This document shows positions 37,451-50,859 of a DNA stretch of 64,000 bases, in pieces. Where the stretch lies: contig NZ_FUZI01000001.1 in the NCBI RefSeq assembly GCF_900166965.1, positions 1 to 64,000 on the forward strand, read 5' to 3'. The notes beneath the pieces were generated by a model. That model made no database searches. It was not told the origin of the DNA and saw nothing but the letters and a program-made list of their open reading frames with translations. The position numbers and the translations under genes were made by a program. Source of the DNA: Photobacterium piscicola. GTDB taxonomy: Bacteria; Pseudomonadota; Gammaproteobacteria; Enterobacterales; Vibrionaceae. Every line of letters starts with the position of its first letter. Positions within the stretch are counted from its first letter, which is position 1.

Positions 37451-38704
37451 GTGAAGCAGAAACAGCGTACGCAAGTGGTTATTATTGGTGCTGGCCCTTC
37501 AGGTTCAGTTGCTGCAGCGTTATTACATCAGCAAAATATTGATGTCATTGTTGTAGAAAAAAGTACTTTTCCTCGGTTTTCAATTGGTGAAAGTTTATTA
37601 CCTGCCTGTATGGAAGTGATTGAACAAGCAAAAATGTTGGATGCTGTTACTGCCGCAGGATTTCAATATAAAGATGGGGCTGCATTTCGTTATCAAGATC
37701 GCTATACCGCATTTAATTTTAACGATAAATTCACGTCTGGTATTGGGACAACCTATCAAGTCCAGCGTGGGGATTTTGATAAGGTTTTAGCTGATGAAGC
37801 TGTTGTTCAAGGTGTTGAAATTCGCTATCAACATACTGTGGACGCCATTGAATGTTTAGCTAATAAGTCAGTGCTTACTATCATGGATGAGCAGCAACAA
37901 AAATACACAATAGATGCTGATTTTGTATTAGATGCCAGTGGTTTTGGGCGTGTACTACCGCGATTGTTGGGATTGGAAAAGCCTTCACATTTACCCTCAA
38001 GGCAGGCGATATTTTGTCATATAACCGATCATATTGATGCTGACCTCTGCTTGGTTGAATATGACCGCAACAAGATTTTAATTTCAGTGCACCCTCACTC
38101 GGCTGATGTTTGGTATTGGTTGATCCCCTTTAGTAATGGCACTTGTTCATTAGGGGTCGTTGCTCCACCGCATTGGTTAGCAAAATACGGTGGTGATCCA
38201 CTTATGGTATTAAAGCAGTTAGTCATTGAAGAGCCAGGGCTTGCGAATGTGTTAGCACATGCTGAATATCCTCAAGTGGCTTCTACTATTGGTGGTTATT
38301 CTGCTAATGTGACGCAATTGGCTACGTCAAATTATGCCTTATTAGGCAATGCTGGGGAGTTTTTAGATCCGGTCTTTTCTTCTGGCGTGACCATTGCGAT
38401 GAAATCAGCGCAATTAGCGGCTGGGGTGTTGGGACGTGCTTTTGCTGGCGAGAATATCGATTGGCAACGTGATTATGCCGAGCCTTTGATGTTAGGCGTT
38501 GATACGTTTAGAACTTACGTTGAAGGGTGGTATTCAGGTGAGTTACAAACCGTTATTTTTCATCCCACCCCTGACCCTAAAATTAAGCAAATGATTTGTG
38601 CCATTTTAGCGGGCTATGCTTGGGATACTCATAATCCTTTTGTTGCGCAATCACAGCGTAGATTAGCGGTTGTTGCTGCTATATGTGCTGATAATATTAA
38701 ATAG
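37451..38704 (+). CDS. flavin-dependent halogenase-like oxidoreductase
   Basis: A 417-residue FAD protein. GAGPSG at 13-18 binds FAD. FPRFSIGESLLP follows at 40-51, and a Lys at 74 lies in GFQYKDGAAF, the position of the active-site Lys of flavin-dependent halogenases. WYWLIP at 221-226 fits the halogenase motif WxWxIP. Related oxidases, hydroxylases and reductases share parts of these motifs. GTG start. It is co-transcribed with the methyltransferase and ends at a strong terminator. A halogenating role on the polyene or its ring is inference. Confidence 0.7.
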   Translation: MKQKQRTQVVIIGAGPSGSVAAALLHQQNIDVIVVEKSTFPRFSIGESLLPACMEVIEQAKMLDAVTAAGFQYKDGAAFRYQDRYTAFNFNDKFTSGIGTTYQVQRGDFDKVLADEAVVQGVEIRYQHTVDAIECLANKSVLTIMDEQQQKYTIDADFVLDASGFGRVLPRLLGLEKPSHLPSRQAIFCHITDHIDADLCLVEYDRNKILISVHPHSADVWYWLIPFSNGTCSLGVVAPPHWLAKYGGDPLMVLKQLVIEEPGLANVLAHAEYPQVASTIGGYSANVTQLATSNYALLGNAGEFLDPVFSSGVTIAMKSAQLAAGVLGRAFAGENIDWQRDYAEPLMLGVDTFRTYVEGWYSGELQTVIFHPTPDPKIKQMICAILAGYAWDTHNPFVAQSQRRLAVVAAICADNIK

Positions 38705-38710
38705 TGTTAC

Positions 38711-38756
38711 AAGCCGCTACATGTCAGTTTTTAAAGGTCAATGTAGCGGCTTTTTA
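38711..38756. terminator. bidirectional terminator after the halogenase-like gene
   Basis: AGCCGCTACAT (38712-38722) pairs with ATGTAGCGGCT (38741-38751), followed by TTTT on the plus strand. The VF530-family gene converges on it from the other side. Confidence 0.88.
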
Positions 38757-38766
38757 TCTGTGTTTA

Positions 38767-38979
38767 TTAGCGAACCATATCAAGATACAGGTTTTCAACT
38801 TTAGTACGTGCCCACTCAGTTTTACGTAAGAATTTGAGGCTTGATTTGATACTTGGATCATCATTAAAGCAACGAATGTTAATTCGAGCTCCTAGTTCAT
38901 TCCATCCATAATGCTCGACAAGCTCTATCAATACTTTTTCTAAGGTAATGCCGTGTAGTGGGTTATTTTTTTGTGTCAT
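38767..38979 (-). CDS. VF530 family protein
   Basis: A 70-residue protein with the pattern [21 protein letters not shown], then [27 protein letters not shown]. This is the VF530/DUF2132 family, named for an Aliivibrio fischeri protein and described as DNA-binding. It probably acts alone in the cytoplasm. Its length is typical. No operon partners. Confidence 0.85.
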   Translation of the reverse strand: MTQKNNPLHGITLEKVLIELVEHYGWNELGARINIRCFNDDPSIKSSLKFLRKTEWARTKVENLYLDMVR

Positions 38980-39330
38980 GGTATATGCCGTCTGAGTGAC
39001 TAATTTAAAATATTGAGTTATTCGCTGTTAGTGTAACTGACAATGGCCTGATCACCCAGCGTCGTTTTAAGAGTCTTTGGTGCTGGCGAAACGAAAGGAT
39101 GGTAACTTCAATATAGAGCAAGTGTGCTAATACTGTCTTTAAGTGAATCAAAATATTTTTATTAATAACCAGTCTTATTCAATCGCATTATTAATTGTAA
39201 ATACCCAAATAACGCCAGCTTATATTTAAAAGAGTATGGGTTCGTCTTTTAATATGGTGCTTATTATACAGTAGGAGCAATATTTTGTACTCCGCCATTG
39301 GTGGCAAAATAAAGCGTCAACTTAAGTGAT
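38980..39330. other. 351-base intergenic region
   Basis: No gene, repeat or convincing terminator seen. It contains the upstream region of the VF530 gene and the 3' side of the zinc-ribbon gene. Confidence 0.4.
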
Positions 39331-40152
39331 TTAATAAGATTGTAATAATTTAATTGGCGGTTGTTTATTTATGCCATTGATTTTTTTTCTTCTTTGTAGA
39401 GCACATTTTTGGCAGCCGCTGCCTGCCAAATGGTTGGTTGGTAATTGACAAAATTGGCCATGAATACTGCAAATAATAATGCCTTTCGTTCGCATGTTTT
39501 GATATTCAAACAATGAATAGTTATACCGATTACCATGAATTTTTTTTGCATCAACGATAAATTGTTTTGTGGTTTTTTTATGGCTGTTTTTTGCACATTT
39601 TGGACAGCCACTTCCGCGTAAATGTGCATCTGCACGTTGAGTGAAAATACCATGAATAAGACAAGTTATGTCTATTTTTTGAAGTGCGCTGGTATAGTTT
39701 ATATTTGAATATTGATAACGATGAAGGTGAATAGTATTGGCTTTTTCAATGTAGACAGCTTGTGAGTAATGATACGACGAAACACATTTAGGACATCCTT
39801 TTCCTGCAAGATGTGCATTAGGACTTTGTGTAAAGTTACCATGAATACGACAGTGAATGATCCCCTTCTGTAAAGTTCCACTATATATAAATTCCCCATA
39901 GGTATATTTGCCACCATGAAGTACCGTAGATCGGCTAATAAAGGTTTGAATGTCCATTTTTAACTTACCAGAACAAGCAGGACAGCCATGCCCTGCAAGA
40001 TGAACATCCGGCCTTTGTTCAAAATTCCCATGGATAGGGCAAGTAATAATACTTTTCGTTTTGGCGTTTATATAATCAAAAAAAGCATAACTATACCGTT
40101 GCTGGTGGCGATTTTTTGCTTTTTCAATAAAAAGAATATTCTTGTTTTTCAT
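39331..40152 (-). CDS. four-repeat zinc-ribbon protein
   Basis: A 273-residue protein made of four repeats of about 60 residues. Each has the form FI-x-KA-x3-H-x3-Y-Y, then I-x-C-x2-HG-x-F-x-Q, then HL-x-G-x-GCP-x-C (GHGCPAC, GKGCPKC, GSGCPKC, GSGCQKC). The CxxHG and CPxC pairs look like zinc-binding treble-clef or ribbon units. Similar units occur next to phage and homing-endonuclease domains, but no nuclease domain is visible. It is probably a nucleic-acid-binding or mobile-element-derived protein. Function unknown, and no operon partner. Confidence 0.65.
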   Translation of the reverse strand: MKNKNILFIEKAKNRHQQRYSYAFFDYINAKTKSIITCPIHGNFEQRPDVHLAGHGCPACSGKLKMDIQTFISRSTVLHGGKYTYGEFIYSGTLQKGIIHCRIHGNFTQSPNAHLAGKGCPKCVSSYHYSQAVYIEKANTIHLHRYQYSNINYTSALQKIDITCLIHGIFTQRADAHLRGSGCPKCAKNSHKKTTKQFIVDAKKIHGNRYNYSLFEYQNMRTKGIIICSIHGQFCQLPTNHLAGSGCQKCALQRRKKINGINKQPPIKLLQSY

Positions 40153-40740
40153 TATATTTTAGTTTCTAAATGGTATTTTTTTGATTGTTTTTTGTTACTA
40201 AAATGATTTTTTAAATAGTGGTTACTTTTTCTAATTTAAATAAGTAATTATGTAATGGCAGAGAAAACAACGTAATTTTCAATCAGCTATGTTAGTTAAC
40301 TAATATTCCTATCTGTAAAAATAAGTTAAAGATTATTAATGGTTAATTATGCGGATTTTGCACATTATAATGTAAATGTTAGGTTGCAACATCAACTACC
40401 AAAAATGGTAATCATTGTTTGCATTTATTTTAATGGCTATCGCAAAATTGTTCACGTAGATTTCATAACACATTCGGTAGGCCTAAACGTATTGAAAAAT
40501 AAGCCTATTAGTGAAAATGCTTATTATATATAACTGGGTTTTATATATTTAAGTAAGTGCAAAATTAATGTTTTATTGTGATATGAAAATATTTGAAATA
40601 TATATTCAGTTTTTATACAGGCTCAATGTGTAGCCTGATATAAACAGAAAATAATTAATTATTTTATATTTTCTGTAATAAACATTGCAAAACTAAGGAG
40701 TCATAATAATTACGATACAGTCGGTGTAGAGGATTTAAAT
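40153..40740. other. 588-base intergenic region upstream of the ATP synthase operon
   Basis: AT-rich. A 64-codon frame at 40339-40533 has no Shine-Dalgarno and no recognisable content and is not called. The stretch presumably contains the atpI promoter. Confidence 0.4.
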
Positions 40741-41908
<1,168 letters not shown>

Positions 41909-41959
41909 TAAACTAAGTTCGATTTACGTTTTAACTATTTAATAATTTTGGAGTCATTC

Positions 41960-42196
41960 ATGGATATTGTAAGTGCAGTTCTTTATGTTGCTGGTGCACT
42001 ACTGATTGGTTTGGGCGCTGCAGGTGCGGCGGCTGGTATTGGTAACTTAGCAGGTAAATATCTTGAAGGTGTTGCACGTCAACCTGATCTTATGCCGATG
42101 TTACGTACGCAGTTCTTTATCATGATGGGTCTTGTCGATGCGGTTCCTATGATTGGTGTTGGTATTGGTCTTTACATCATCTTTGCTGTGGCTTAA
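41960..42196 (+). CDS. atpE: F-type ATP synthase subunit c
   Basis: A 78-residue hairpin proteolipid. The ion-carrying acidic residue is the Asp in [17 protein letters not shown], and the polar loop is ARQPDL. Residues typical of Na+-binding c subunits (Gln in helix 1, Glu-Ser in helix 2) are absent, so proton coupling is predicted. The frame can be opened at TTG 41948, but GGAG at 41950-41953 is the ribosome site for the ATG at 41960. Confidence 0.95.
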   Translation: MDIVSAVLYVAGALLIGLGAAGAAAGIGNLAGKYLEGVARQPDLMPMLRTQFFIMMGLVDAVPMIGVGIGLYIIFAVA

Positions 42197-42248
42197 TAGC
42201 TAAAACTACCGTTATTTATCATAACGTTATTTAAATAGTGAGGATGGT

Positions 42249-42719
42249 ATGAATTTAAATGCAACCATGCTTGGTCAAGCAATCTCCTTTGTGATTTTTG
42301 TTTGGTTATGTATGAAATATGTCTGGCCGCCGCTTACTGCGCTAATAGAACAACGCCAGCGTGATATTGCAGATGGGCTTATTCATACTGAAAACGCAGC
42401 GAAAGAACTTGATATCGCAAAAGCGAATGGTGCCAAAGTTCTTGAAGATGCGAAGAAAAGTGCGAGTGAGTTAGTTGAGCAAGGTAATAAGCGTCGAGCA
42501 CAAATTATCGAAGATGCCCATGCAGAAGGCGAGAAAGAGAAAGCCCGTCTTGTAGCGCAAGGTCAAGCAGAGTTAGAAAGCGAACGTAATCGCATTCGTC
42601 AGGAACTACGTGCTGAAATGTCCGATATGGTCATTGAAACAGCAGAGAAACTGATTAATCGCAATTTGGATACTGATGCTAACCGCGATCTCGTTAATAA
42701 ACTTATCACGGATATGTAA
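42249..42719 (+). CDS. atpF: F-type ATP synthase subunit b
   Basis: A 156-residue protein, the size of E. coli subunit b. One N-terminal membrane helix ([18 protein letters not shown]) is followed by a long charged coiled coil that forms the peripheral stalk with delta. AGGATGG precedes the ATG. Confidence 0.94.
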   Translation: MNLNATMLGQAISFVIFVWLCMKYVWPPLTALIEQRQRDIADGLIHTENAAKELDIAKANGAKVLEDAKKSASELVEQGNKRRAQIIEDAHAEGEKEKARLVAQGQAELESERNRIRQELRAEMSDMVIETAEKLINRNLDTDANRDLVNKLITDM

Positions 42720-42733
42720 GCGGAGAGCACATT

Positions 42734-43282
42734 ATGTCAGATCCACTAACCATTGCTCAGCCCTATGCCAAAGCTGCATTTGATTATGCAGTTGCTAATC
42801 AGGCATTGGAACAATGGGAGCAAATGTTGACCATCGCAGCAACGGTTGCTAGTCAACCAATCATTGCTCAACAGATTGAAGACAGTGAACAGTTTGGTGC
42901 TAACGATTCAGCAGCGTTTACTGACATGTTCTTGGGCGTTTGTGAAGGTCTACTGGATGAACATGGCCAGAATCTGATCAAAGTAATGGCTGAGAATGGA
43001 CGTCTAAATGTGATCGTTCAGGTTGTTGAATTGTTTCGTGAGCTTAAAGATGATTATGAACGCATGGTTACTGCGCATGTCACCACAACTGAGCCATTAA
43101 GCATTCAACAACAAGCCAATTTAGTACAGGCGCTGCAGAAAAAATTAAATCGTAGTGTTGAGCTTGATTGCCACATCGATGAAACGCTAATAGGCGGCAT
43201 ACTGATCAACGCTGGAGAACTGGTGATTGACGGTACGCTTAAAAGCTCTATCAACCGACTCGCAACGAGCCTTCAGGCGTAA
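42734..43282 (+). CDS. atpH: F-type ATP synthase subunit delta
   Basis: A 182-residue soluble stalk subunit with the family start IAQPYAKAAFDYA and the end GGILINAGELVIDGTLKSSINRL. It links F1 to the b dimer. Fourteen bases separate it from atpF. Confidence 0.94.
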   Translation: MSDPLTIAQPYAKAAFDYAVANQALEQWEQMLTIAATVASQPIIAQQIEDSEQFGANDSAAFTDMFLGVCEGLLDEHGQNLIKVMAENGRLNVIVQVVELFRELKDDYERMVTAHVTTTEPLSIQQQANLVQALQKKLNRSVELDCHIDETLIGGILINAGELVIDGTLKSSINRLATSLQA

Positions 43283-43294
43283 TAGGTAATAGAT

Positions 43295-44836
43295 ATGCAA
43301 CTAAACTCGAACGAAATTAGCGATTTAATTAGACAACGAATCGCAACCTTCAACGTGACAAGTCAAGCACGTAACGAAGGGACTATCGTCTCTGTAAGCG
43401 ACGGTATTATTAATATCAATGGTCTTGCTGATGTTATGCAAGGTGAGATGATTGAACTTCCTGGCAACCGTTATGCGTTAGCACTTAACTTAGAGCGTCA
43501 CTCTGTAGGTGCGGTAGTGATGGGCCCTTATGCTGACCTTGCAGAAGGCATGAAAGTAACAGGTACAGGTCGTATTCTTGAAGTTCCTGTAGGTAAAGGT
43601 TTATTAGGGCGTGTAGTTAATACCCTTGGCCAACCTATTGATGGTAAAGGCGCTATTGATAATGACGGTTTCGCACCGGTAGAAATCATTGCTCCAGGTG
43701 TTATTGACCGTAAATCGGTTGATCAGCCTATTCAAACAGGCTACAAAGCAGTTGATGCAATGGTACCAATCGGCCGTGGTCAACGTGAACTTATTATCGG
43801 TGACCGTCAAACAGGTAAAACAGCGATGGCGATTGATGCCATTATCAACCAGAAAGATTCTGGTATTTATTCTGTTTATGTTGCGATTGGTCAAAAAGCG
43901 TCAACTATTGCGAACGTAGTGCGTAAATTAGAAGAAAATGGCGCCCTACAAAATACTATCATCGTGGTTGCTTCTGCTTCAGAAGCTGCAGCACTACAGT
44001 ACCTAGCACCGTATGCTGGTTGTACGATGGGTGAATATTTCCGCGACCGCGGTGAAGATGCACTAATTGTCTATGATGATTTGTCAAAACAAGCAGTAGC
44101 TTACCGCCAAATTTCACTATTGCTTAAGCGTCCACCAGGCCGTGAAGCCTTCCCTGGTGATGTTTTCTACCTTCACTCACGTCTACTAGAGCGTGCATCA
44201 CGTGTAAATGCTAACTATGTTGAGCGTTTCACTAATGGTGAAGTAACAGGTAAAACTGGTTCATTAACTGCGCTGCCAATTATCGAAACTCAAGCAGGTG
44301 ACGTATCAGCATTCGTACCCACTAACGTAATTTCGATTACTGATGGTCAGATCTTCTTGCAGACTAACTTGTTTAATGCCGGTTTACGTCCAGCGGTAGA
44401 TCCTGGTATTTCAGTATCGCGTGTAGGTGGTGCAGCTCAGACTAAAATCATCAAGAAGCTGTCAGGCGGTATTCGTACCGCACTCGCACAGTACCGTGAA
44501 TTGGCAGCATTTGCTCAGTTCTCATCTGATCTTGATGATGCAACACGTAAGCAGCTTGATCATGGTGAAAAAGTAACGGAATTGATGAAGCAAAAGCAAT
44601 ATGCACCGATGTCAGTTGCGGAGCAAGCACTTGCTATTTTCTCTGCTGAGAAAGGGTATTTAAACAACGTTGAGTTATCTCAAATTGGTGTGTTTGAAGA
44701 GGCATTAATGGCGTTTGCTAAGAGCCAACATGCTGAGTTGCTTGCATCAATTAATGAATCAGGTAATTACAACGATGATATCGAAGCAAGTCTGCATCAG
44801 CTTCTAAAAACATTCGTTGATACGCAGTCGTACTAA
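43295..44836 (+). CDS. atpA: F-type ATP synthase subunit alpha
   Basis: A 513-residue protein, the E. coli length. The P-loop is GDRQTGKTA, and the Arg-finger region [12 protein letters not shown] is intact. It forms the F1 hexamer with beta and binds non-catalytic nucleotide. Confidence 0.97.
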   Translation: MQLNSNEISDLIRQRIATFNVTSQARNEGTIVSVSDGIININGLADVMQGEMIELPGNRYALALNLERHSVGAVVMGPYADLAEGMKVTGTGRILEVPVGKGLLGRVVNTLGQPIDGKGAIDNDGFAPVEIIAPGVIDRKSVDQPIQTGYKAVDAMVPIGRGQRELIIGDRQTGKTAMAIDAIINQKDSGIYSVYVAIGQKASTIANVVRKLEENGALQNTIIVVASASEAAALQYLAPYAGCTMGEYFRDRGEDALIVYDDLSKQAVAYRQISLLLKRPPGREAFPGDVFYLHSRLLERASRVNANYVERFTNGEVTGKTGSLTALPIIETQAGDVSAFVPTNVISITDGQIFLQTNLFNAGLRPAVDPGISVSRVGGAAQTKIIKKLSGGIRTALAQYRELAAFAQFSSDLDDATRKQLDHGEKVTELMKQKQYAPMSVAEQALAIFSAEKGYLNNVELSQIGVFEEALMAFAKSQHAELLASINESGNYNDDIEASLHQLLKTFVDTQSY

Positions 44837-44893
44837 GTAACGAGAATACTTTCCGTCCAAACGACGCAGTATGAATGTAGATAGGAGCTAACC

Positions 44894-45766
44894 ATGGCAA
44901 ATGCAAAAGAGATCCGCACTAAAATCGCTAGCGTACAAAATACGCAAAAGATCACTAGTGCAATGCAAATGGTTGCCGCAAGTAAGATGCGTAAAGTTCA
45001 ACATAACATGGAAGCTACCCGCCCTTACGCAGAGAATATGCGTAAGGTGATCGGACACTTAACTTCCGGTTCGTTGGAATATAAGCATCCCTATCTTGAA
45101 GAGCGTGAAGTAAAACGAGTCGCTTACATCATTATTTCCTCAGACCGAGGATTATGTGGTGGTTTGAACATTAATTTGTTCAAGAAAGCCATGGCCGATA
45201 TGCGCCAATGGCGAGATCAAGGGGTTGATGTAGATACCACCTTGATCGGTTCAAAAGCAATTTCGTTTTTTCATCGCTTCGGCAACGTAATTGCACAAAC
45301 ATCAGGTATTGGTGATGAGCCAAAATTAGAAGATATTTTAGGCCCGGTTAATGCCATGTTGGAGTTTTTCGACGAAGGCAAAATTGACCGCTTGTTCCTG
45401 GTTTACAACCAATTTGTAAACACCATGGTGCAAATGCCAAAGGTAACCCAGCTGTTACCTAACCCGGAACTTGAAGAGACTGCATCTGAAGATGCGAATA
45501 AAGCAAGTCGCTGGGATTATATCTATGAACCTGATCCTAAACCGATCCTCAATGAATTGATGCTTCGTTATATCGAATCACAAGTCTACCAAGGCACCGT
45601 TGAGAGTATCGCTTGTGAGCAAGCAGCACGAATGGTTGCAATGAAAGCTGCAACAGATAATGCGGGTGAGCTGATTAATGATCTTCAGCTTGTATATAAC
45701 AAAGCCCGTCAAGCAGCAATTACCCAAGAGCTAAGTGAAATCGTAGCTGGGGCACAAGCCGTTTAA
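44894..45766 (+). CDS. atpG: F-type ATP synthase subunit gamma
   Basis: A 290-residue central-stalk subunit. The N-terminal [20 protein letters not shown] and C-terminal [15 protein letters not shown] segments form the rotating coiled coil. AGGAGCT lies upstream of the ATG. Confidence 0.96.
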   Translation: MANAKEIRTKIASVQNTQKITSAMQMVAASKMRKVQHNMEATRPYAENMRKVIGHLTSGSLEYKHPYLEEREVKRVAYIIISSDRGLCGGLNINLFKKAMADMRQWRDQGVDVDTTLIGSKAISFFHRFGNVIAQTSGIGDEPKLEDILGPVNAMLEFFDEGKIDRLFLVYNQFVNTMVQMPKVTQLLPNPELEETASEDANKASRWDYIYEPDPKPILNELMLRYIESQVYQGTVESIACEQAARMVAMKAATDNAGELINDLQLVYNKARQAAITQELSEIVAGAQAV

Positions 45767-45778
45767 ACAGAATTTTAA

Positions 45779-47173
<1,395 letters not shown>

Positions 47174-47189
47174 GGCTTGAGGAGGCATT

Positions 47190-47633
47190 ATGGCTATTGG
47201 CGTTACCGAGAACACGTTCCAGCTTAATATCGTAAGTGCTGAAGGACCGTTGTTCTCTGGTCCAGCTCACGCGCTGGCAGTTTCAGGCTCCGATGGTGAG
47301 TTGGGTATTCGCCCTGGTCACTCTCCTTTATTGAGCCGACTAAAACCTGGTGTAGCAAGCTTTGTCACAAATCTGAAGGATCCCGAAGAAATCCTTTATA
47401 TTTCTGGCGGTATAGTTGAAGTTCAGCCCAACGTAGTAACTGTACTTGCCGATACGGCAATGCATGGGAAGGACATCGATCAAGCCCGCGCTGATGAAGC
47501 TCGTCGCGCCGCCGAAGAAAACATCAACAAGCATGCTGATGATGTTAACTTCGCAATGGCGGAAATGGATCTGGCAAAAGCAATGGCACAATTACGTGCG
47601 GTTGAATTGACCCAGAAACAGATGCGTCGTTAA
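47190..47633 (+). CDS. atpC: F-type ATP synthase subunit epsilon
   Basis: A 147-residue subunit, slightly longer than in E. coli (139). A beta-sandwich with FQLNIVSAEGPLFSG and GSDGELGIRPGHSPLL is followed by a C-terminal helical hairpin. It couples rotation and can inhibit hydrolysis. GAGGAGG precedes the ATG. Last gene of the operon. Confidence 0.95.
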   Translation: MAIGVTENTFQLNIVSAEGPLFSGPAHALAVSGSDGELGIRPGHSPLLSRLKPGVASFVTNLKDPEEILYISGGIVEVQPNVVTVLADTAMHGKDIDQARADEARRAAEENINKHADDVNFAMAEMDLAKAMAQLRAVELTQKQMRR

Positions 47634-47815
47634 ATCAGTTGGAATAAAACGCTAACCGTGTGTTATGGCTAAATCACCATAGCGATAACATGTGGTTATT
47701 GTCTTATGCTTACTGGTTCCCGTCTCTATAGGTCTCCAGCCTAATACCAAGGGACAAAGTAATAGATATACAGGATGTTATTTATTATTGGTGAACGTAA
47801 GTTTACCGTCACTAT

Positions 47816-48805
47816 CTAAAGCCCCTGCTCTGTACCGAGAGCTGGGGCTTTTTTTGTGTTTTTTAATGTTTGAGCGTGAATTGATGTTTCATAGATCTTG
47901 TTTAATAGTAGAGGATTATTTTTTTCTAAATCGTAATAACATTTTAGACAAAAGAATAAAAAATCTTTATTCGTTAATAATTTTATAGCGTCAATTTTTA
48001 TTACACATAAGAATTTCAAATCCATATGTTCATTTAACACCGAATCAGGCTCAGTAATTGTTGCTACTGCTTCAAAGCCAAGGGAGAGTGCTAATTTTAA
48101 AAAATAGTCAGTACGAACATAAGAAAAGACATATTTTAGGCTGTCATTTTTAATAAGAGTATCAAATAAGCATAAGGAACATAGTCTATAAAAATCTCTA
48201 GTTGATGATATTTGTTCTAATAATAAAATGCTATTTATTTCACCATCAATGTTTTTTTTATATAATTGACTCCAACTATCACAATGACCATAAGTAAATA
48301 TTTCGTTATTTGTATATAAATGTATAAAAAAAGCTTGCACTTGATTATCTAAATACCAAGTTCCTACATTGATTGGCCATTTATCGATTAGAGAAAGATA
48401 CCCAATGTCTTGTTTTTCTAAAAAATCAGTTATATTTTTACCAAGATTATGTTTTTTATTTGAAAAATCAAAAGATATTTTTTTTGAGTTATTTAAACTA
48501 TTTATTTCCTTATATCTATTAAGTTCTATTCCAAATCTAATGTTCATTGATTTTTCTATTTTGGTCTTTATATTAAAATCATTAATTGAATATATATAGG
48601 GTACAAGTAGCTTTAGCTTTCGCATAATTCTTACTTTTTTTTCCAACGAAGGTGAGGTTTTTTCATTCTCCCAACGACTTAAAGTAACCACATCTAATTT
48701 AGATAAAAAATCATCATTTAACGTTAGTATGTCAACAAGATCATTTTGAGATAACTCATTGTCATTTCTGTGTTTTTTTATAAGCGTAATAAAATTATCT
48801 TGCAC
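47816..48805 (-). CDS. XRE-type HTH regulator with unknown C-terminal domain, paralog A
   Basis: A 329-residue protein. The N-terminal 60 residues are an XRE/Cro-type helix-turn-helix (LSQNDLVDIL, then VVTLSRWENEKTSPSLEKKVRIM). The remainder is an unrecognised alpha/beta domain (about 130-310), best conserved with the paralog at 50860-51762 over INSILLLEQISSTRDFYRLC and VIKIDAIKLLTNKDFLFFCL. The final residues (KKAPALGTEQGL) are encoded by the atp terminator and are probably an acquired tail. Divergent from the EAL gene, so it may regulate that gene or itself. Confidence 0.7.
   Translation of the reverse strand: MQDNFITLIKKHRNDNELSQNDLVDILTLNDDFLSKLDVVTLSRWENEKTSPSLEKKVRIMRKLKLLVPYIYSINDFNIKTKIEKSMNIRFGIELNRYKEINSLNNSKKISFDFSNKKHNLGKNITDFLEKQDIGYLSLIDKWPINVGTWYLDNQVQAFFIHLYTNNEIFTYGHCDSWSQLYKKNIDGEINSILLLEQISSTRDFYRLCSLCLFDTLIKNDSLKYVFSYVRTDYFLKLALSLGFEAVATITEPDSVLNEHMDLKFLCVIKIDAIKLLTNKDFLFFCLKCYYDLEKNNPLLLNKIYETSIHAQTLKNTKKAPALGTEQGL
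47818..47857 (+). terminator. terminator of the atp operon
   Basis: AAAGCCCC (47818-47825) pairs with GGGGCTTT (47844-47851), extended by GCTCT/AGAGC with one T-T mismatch, and is followed by seven T. It lies about 185 bases after atpC. The stop codon of the opposing XRE gene falls at its edge, so the end of that gene is encoded within the hairpin. Confidence 0.9.
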
Positions 48806-48870
48806 TTTTTACCTCTAACATAAGATAAGCATAGTATTAACATAAGTAATATTAATGCTAATTACATGTG

Positions 48871-48886
48871 AAAATCAAATGTTTTA
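48871..48886. promoter_or_regulatory. motif shared by the upstream regions of the two XRE paralogs
   Basis: AAAATCAAATGTTTTA lies 66 bases before the start of paralog A and again (51820-51835) 58 bases before paralog B. A second shared element, GATGCTAT, lies near both. It is a candidate operator or promoter element. Confidence 0.5.
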
Positions 48887-48990
48887 GTTATAATTTATAG
48901 CATTAAATTATCTCTTAAATTAAGGATGCTATTACGATGCGATATGCATAAGGGTAAGGTGTGTTTACTAACTCTAATGGTTGATTTTAT

Positions 48991-49752
48991 ATGTGTAGTC
49001 AAAAAATTGTAATAACAAAAGATACTATAATTGATGGTCTGAGTAATAATTTTTTCACTAATAATTATCAACCAATTTATAATGTAGAGGATAACTCATT
49101 AAATGGTGTTGAAGTTTTATTAAGATATAAAAGCCCATGTTTAGGGGATGTCAGCCCTGATATTTTTATCGCAAGTGCAGAACGAGATAATTTAATTAGT
49201 GAACTTTTTTTCTTTTCAGCTAATCAAGCGATAAAGGATTTAACCTATAACAATAGGCTAAAAAAAATATCTATTAATATTTCTCCAAGTACATTAAATG
49301 TTCCTTACCTATACCAGTGGTTAGATAATAAATGTAAAGAAAACTGTATTCCAAACAAAAATATAACGTTAGAAATAACAGAAAATGTTGAGTATATTGA
49401 AACAAAAACATCATTAGAAAATATTGAAAAATTAAATTTTCTCGGATTCGGCCTTTCTATAGATGATTTTGGTACTGGATATTCTTCTTTGTCTCGGTTA
49501 AGAGCCATACCATTCACTGAGCTGAAAATAGATAAAATGTTTATTGAAAACATTACTACAAATTATTCAGATAGAAAAATAATAGAGCATTTAGTTGATT
49601 TAACACAAAGCATGGGGTTACAAACGGTTGCTGAAGGTATAGAAAATTTAGAAACCTATCGCATAGTTAAAGAGTTGGGTGTAAATTTATGCCAGGGTTA
49701 TTTCTTTCATAAACCAATGGCTATAGATGATATTTTAAATGTATCAATCTAG
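48991..49752 (+). CDS. EAL-domain c-di-GMP phosphodiesterase
   Basis: A 253-residue stand-alone EAL domain with no membrane segment. All key catalytic positions look present: EVLLR (EAL position), the Asn in ISINISPS, the Glu in LEITENVEY, IDDFGTGYSSL, Lys in ELKIDKMFI, Glu in TVAEGIENLE and Gln in CQGYFFHKPM. It should therefore hydrolyse c-di-GMP to pGpG. Divergent from paralog A with a 185-base gap. AT-rich like its surroundings. Confidence 0.86.
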   Translation: MCSQKIVITKDTIIDGLSNNFFTNNYQPIYNVEDNSLNGVEVLLRYKSPCLGDVSPDIFIASAERDNLISELFFFSANQAIKDLTYNNRLKKISINISPSTLNVPYLYQWLDNKCKENCIPNKNITLEITENVEYIETKTSLENIEKLNFLGFGLSIDDFGTGYSSLSRLRAIPFTELKIDKMFIENITTNYSDRKIIEHLVDLTQSMGLQTVAEGIENLETYRIVKELGVNLCQGYFFHKPMAIDDILNVSI

Positions 49753-49832
49753 CTATATTTCAATGCTCAATTGAAAAACAAAACAGAGTTAGACTTTTAG
49801 CTTTAAGTCGTTTTTAAGTTGCCAAGTAAAAC

Positions 49833-50582
<750 letters not shown>

Positions 50583-50723
50583 AGTTCATTAAGCCATAAC
50601 ATTTATTAAAATTAGTAAATGTAAAACAGTGTAACTTTTATCTCATTTTAGATGAGGGGAGGTATTGCTCTGTTGTTGTTTTTATAATATATCTAATCTA
50701 AAAGTTAATGATAAATGAAAAAT

Positions 50724-50758
50724 AAAAAGTGCTAAGTATATAATACTTAGCACTTTTT
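50724..50758. terminator. bidirectional terminator beyond paralog B
   Basis: AAAAAGTGCTAAGTAT (50724-50739) pairs perfectly with ATACTTAGCACTTTTT (50743-50758) over a three-base loop. It is about 100 bases after the stop of paralog B on the minus strand. Confidence 0.85.
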
Positions 50759-50859
50759 TATAGTTTCTATCATATTTACCACAACGTATGTAATTCAAAT
50801 GACAACCATTTTTGAAAATGGCTTATTATGTATGGTTAATATTTTAAGTGTTAATTAAT

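Noticed and set aside
40339..40533. 64-codon frame upstream of atpI
   Set aside because: No ribosome site and no recognisable content; probably chance.
47692..47988. 98-codon frame downstream of atpC
   Set aside because: Reads through the atp terminator and antisense to the XRE gene.
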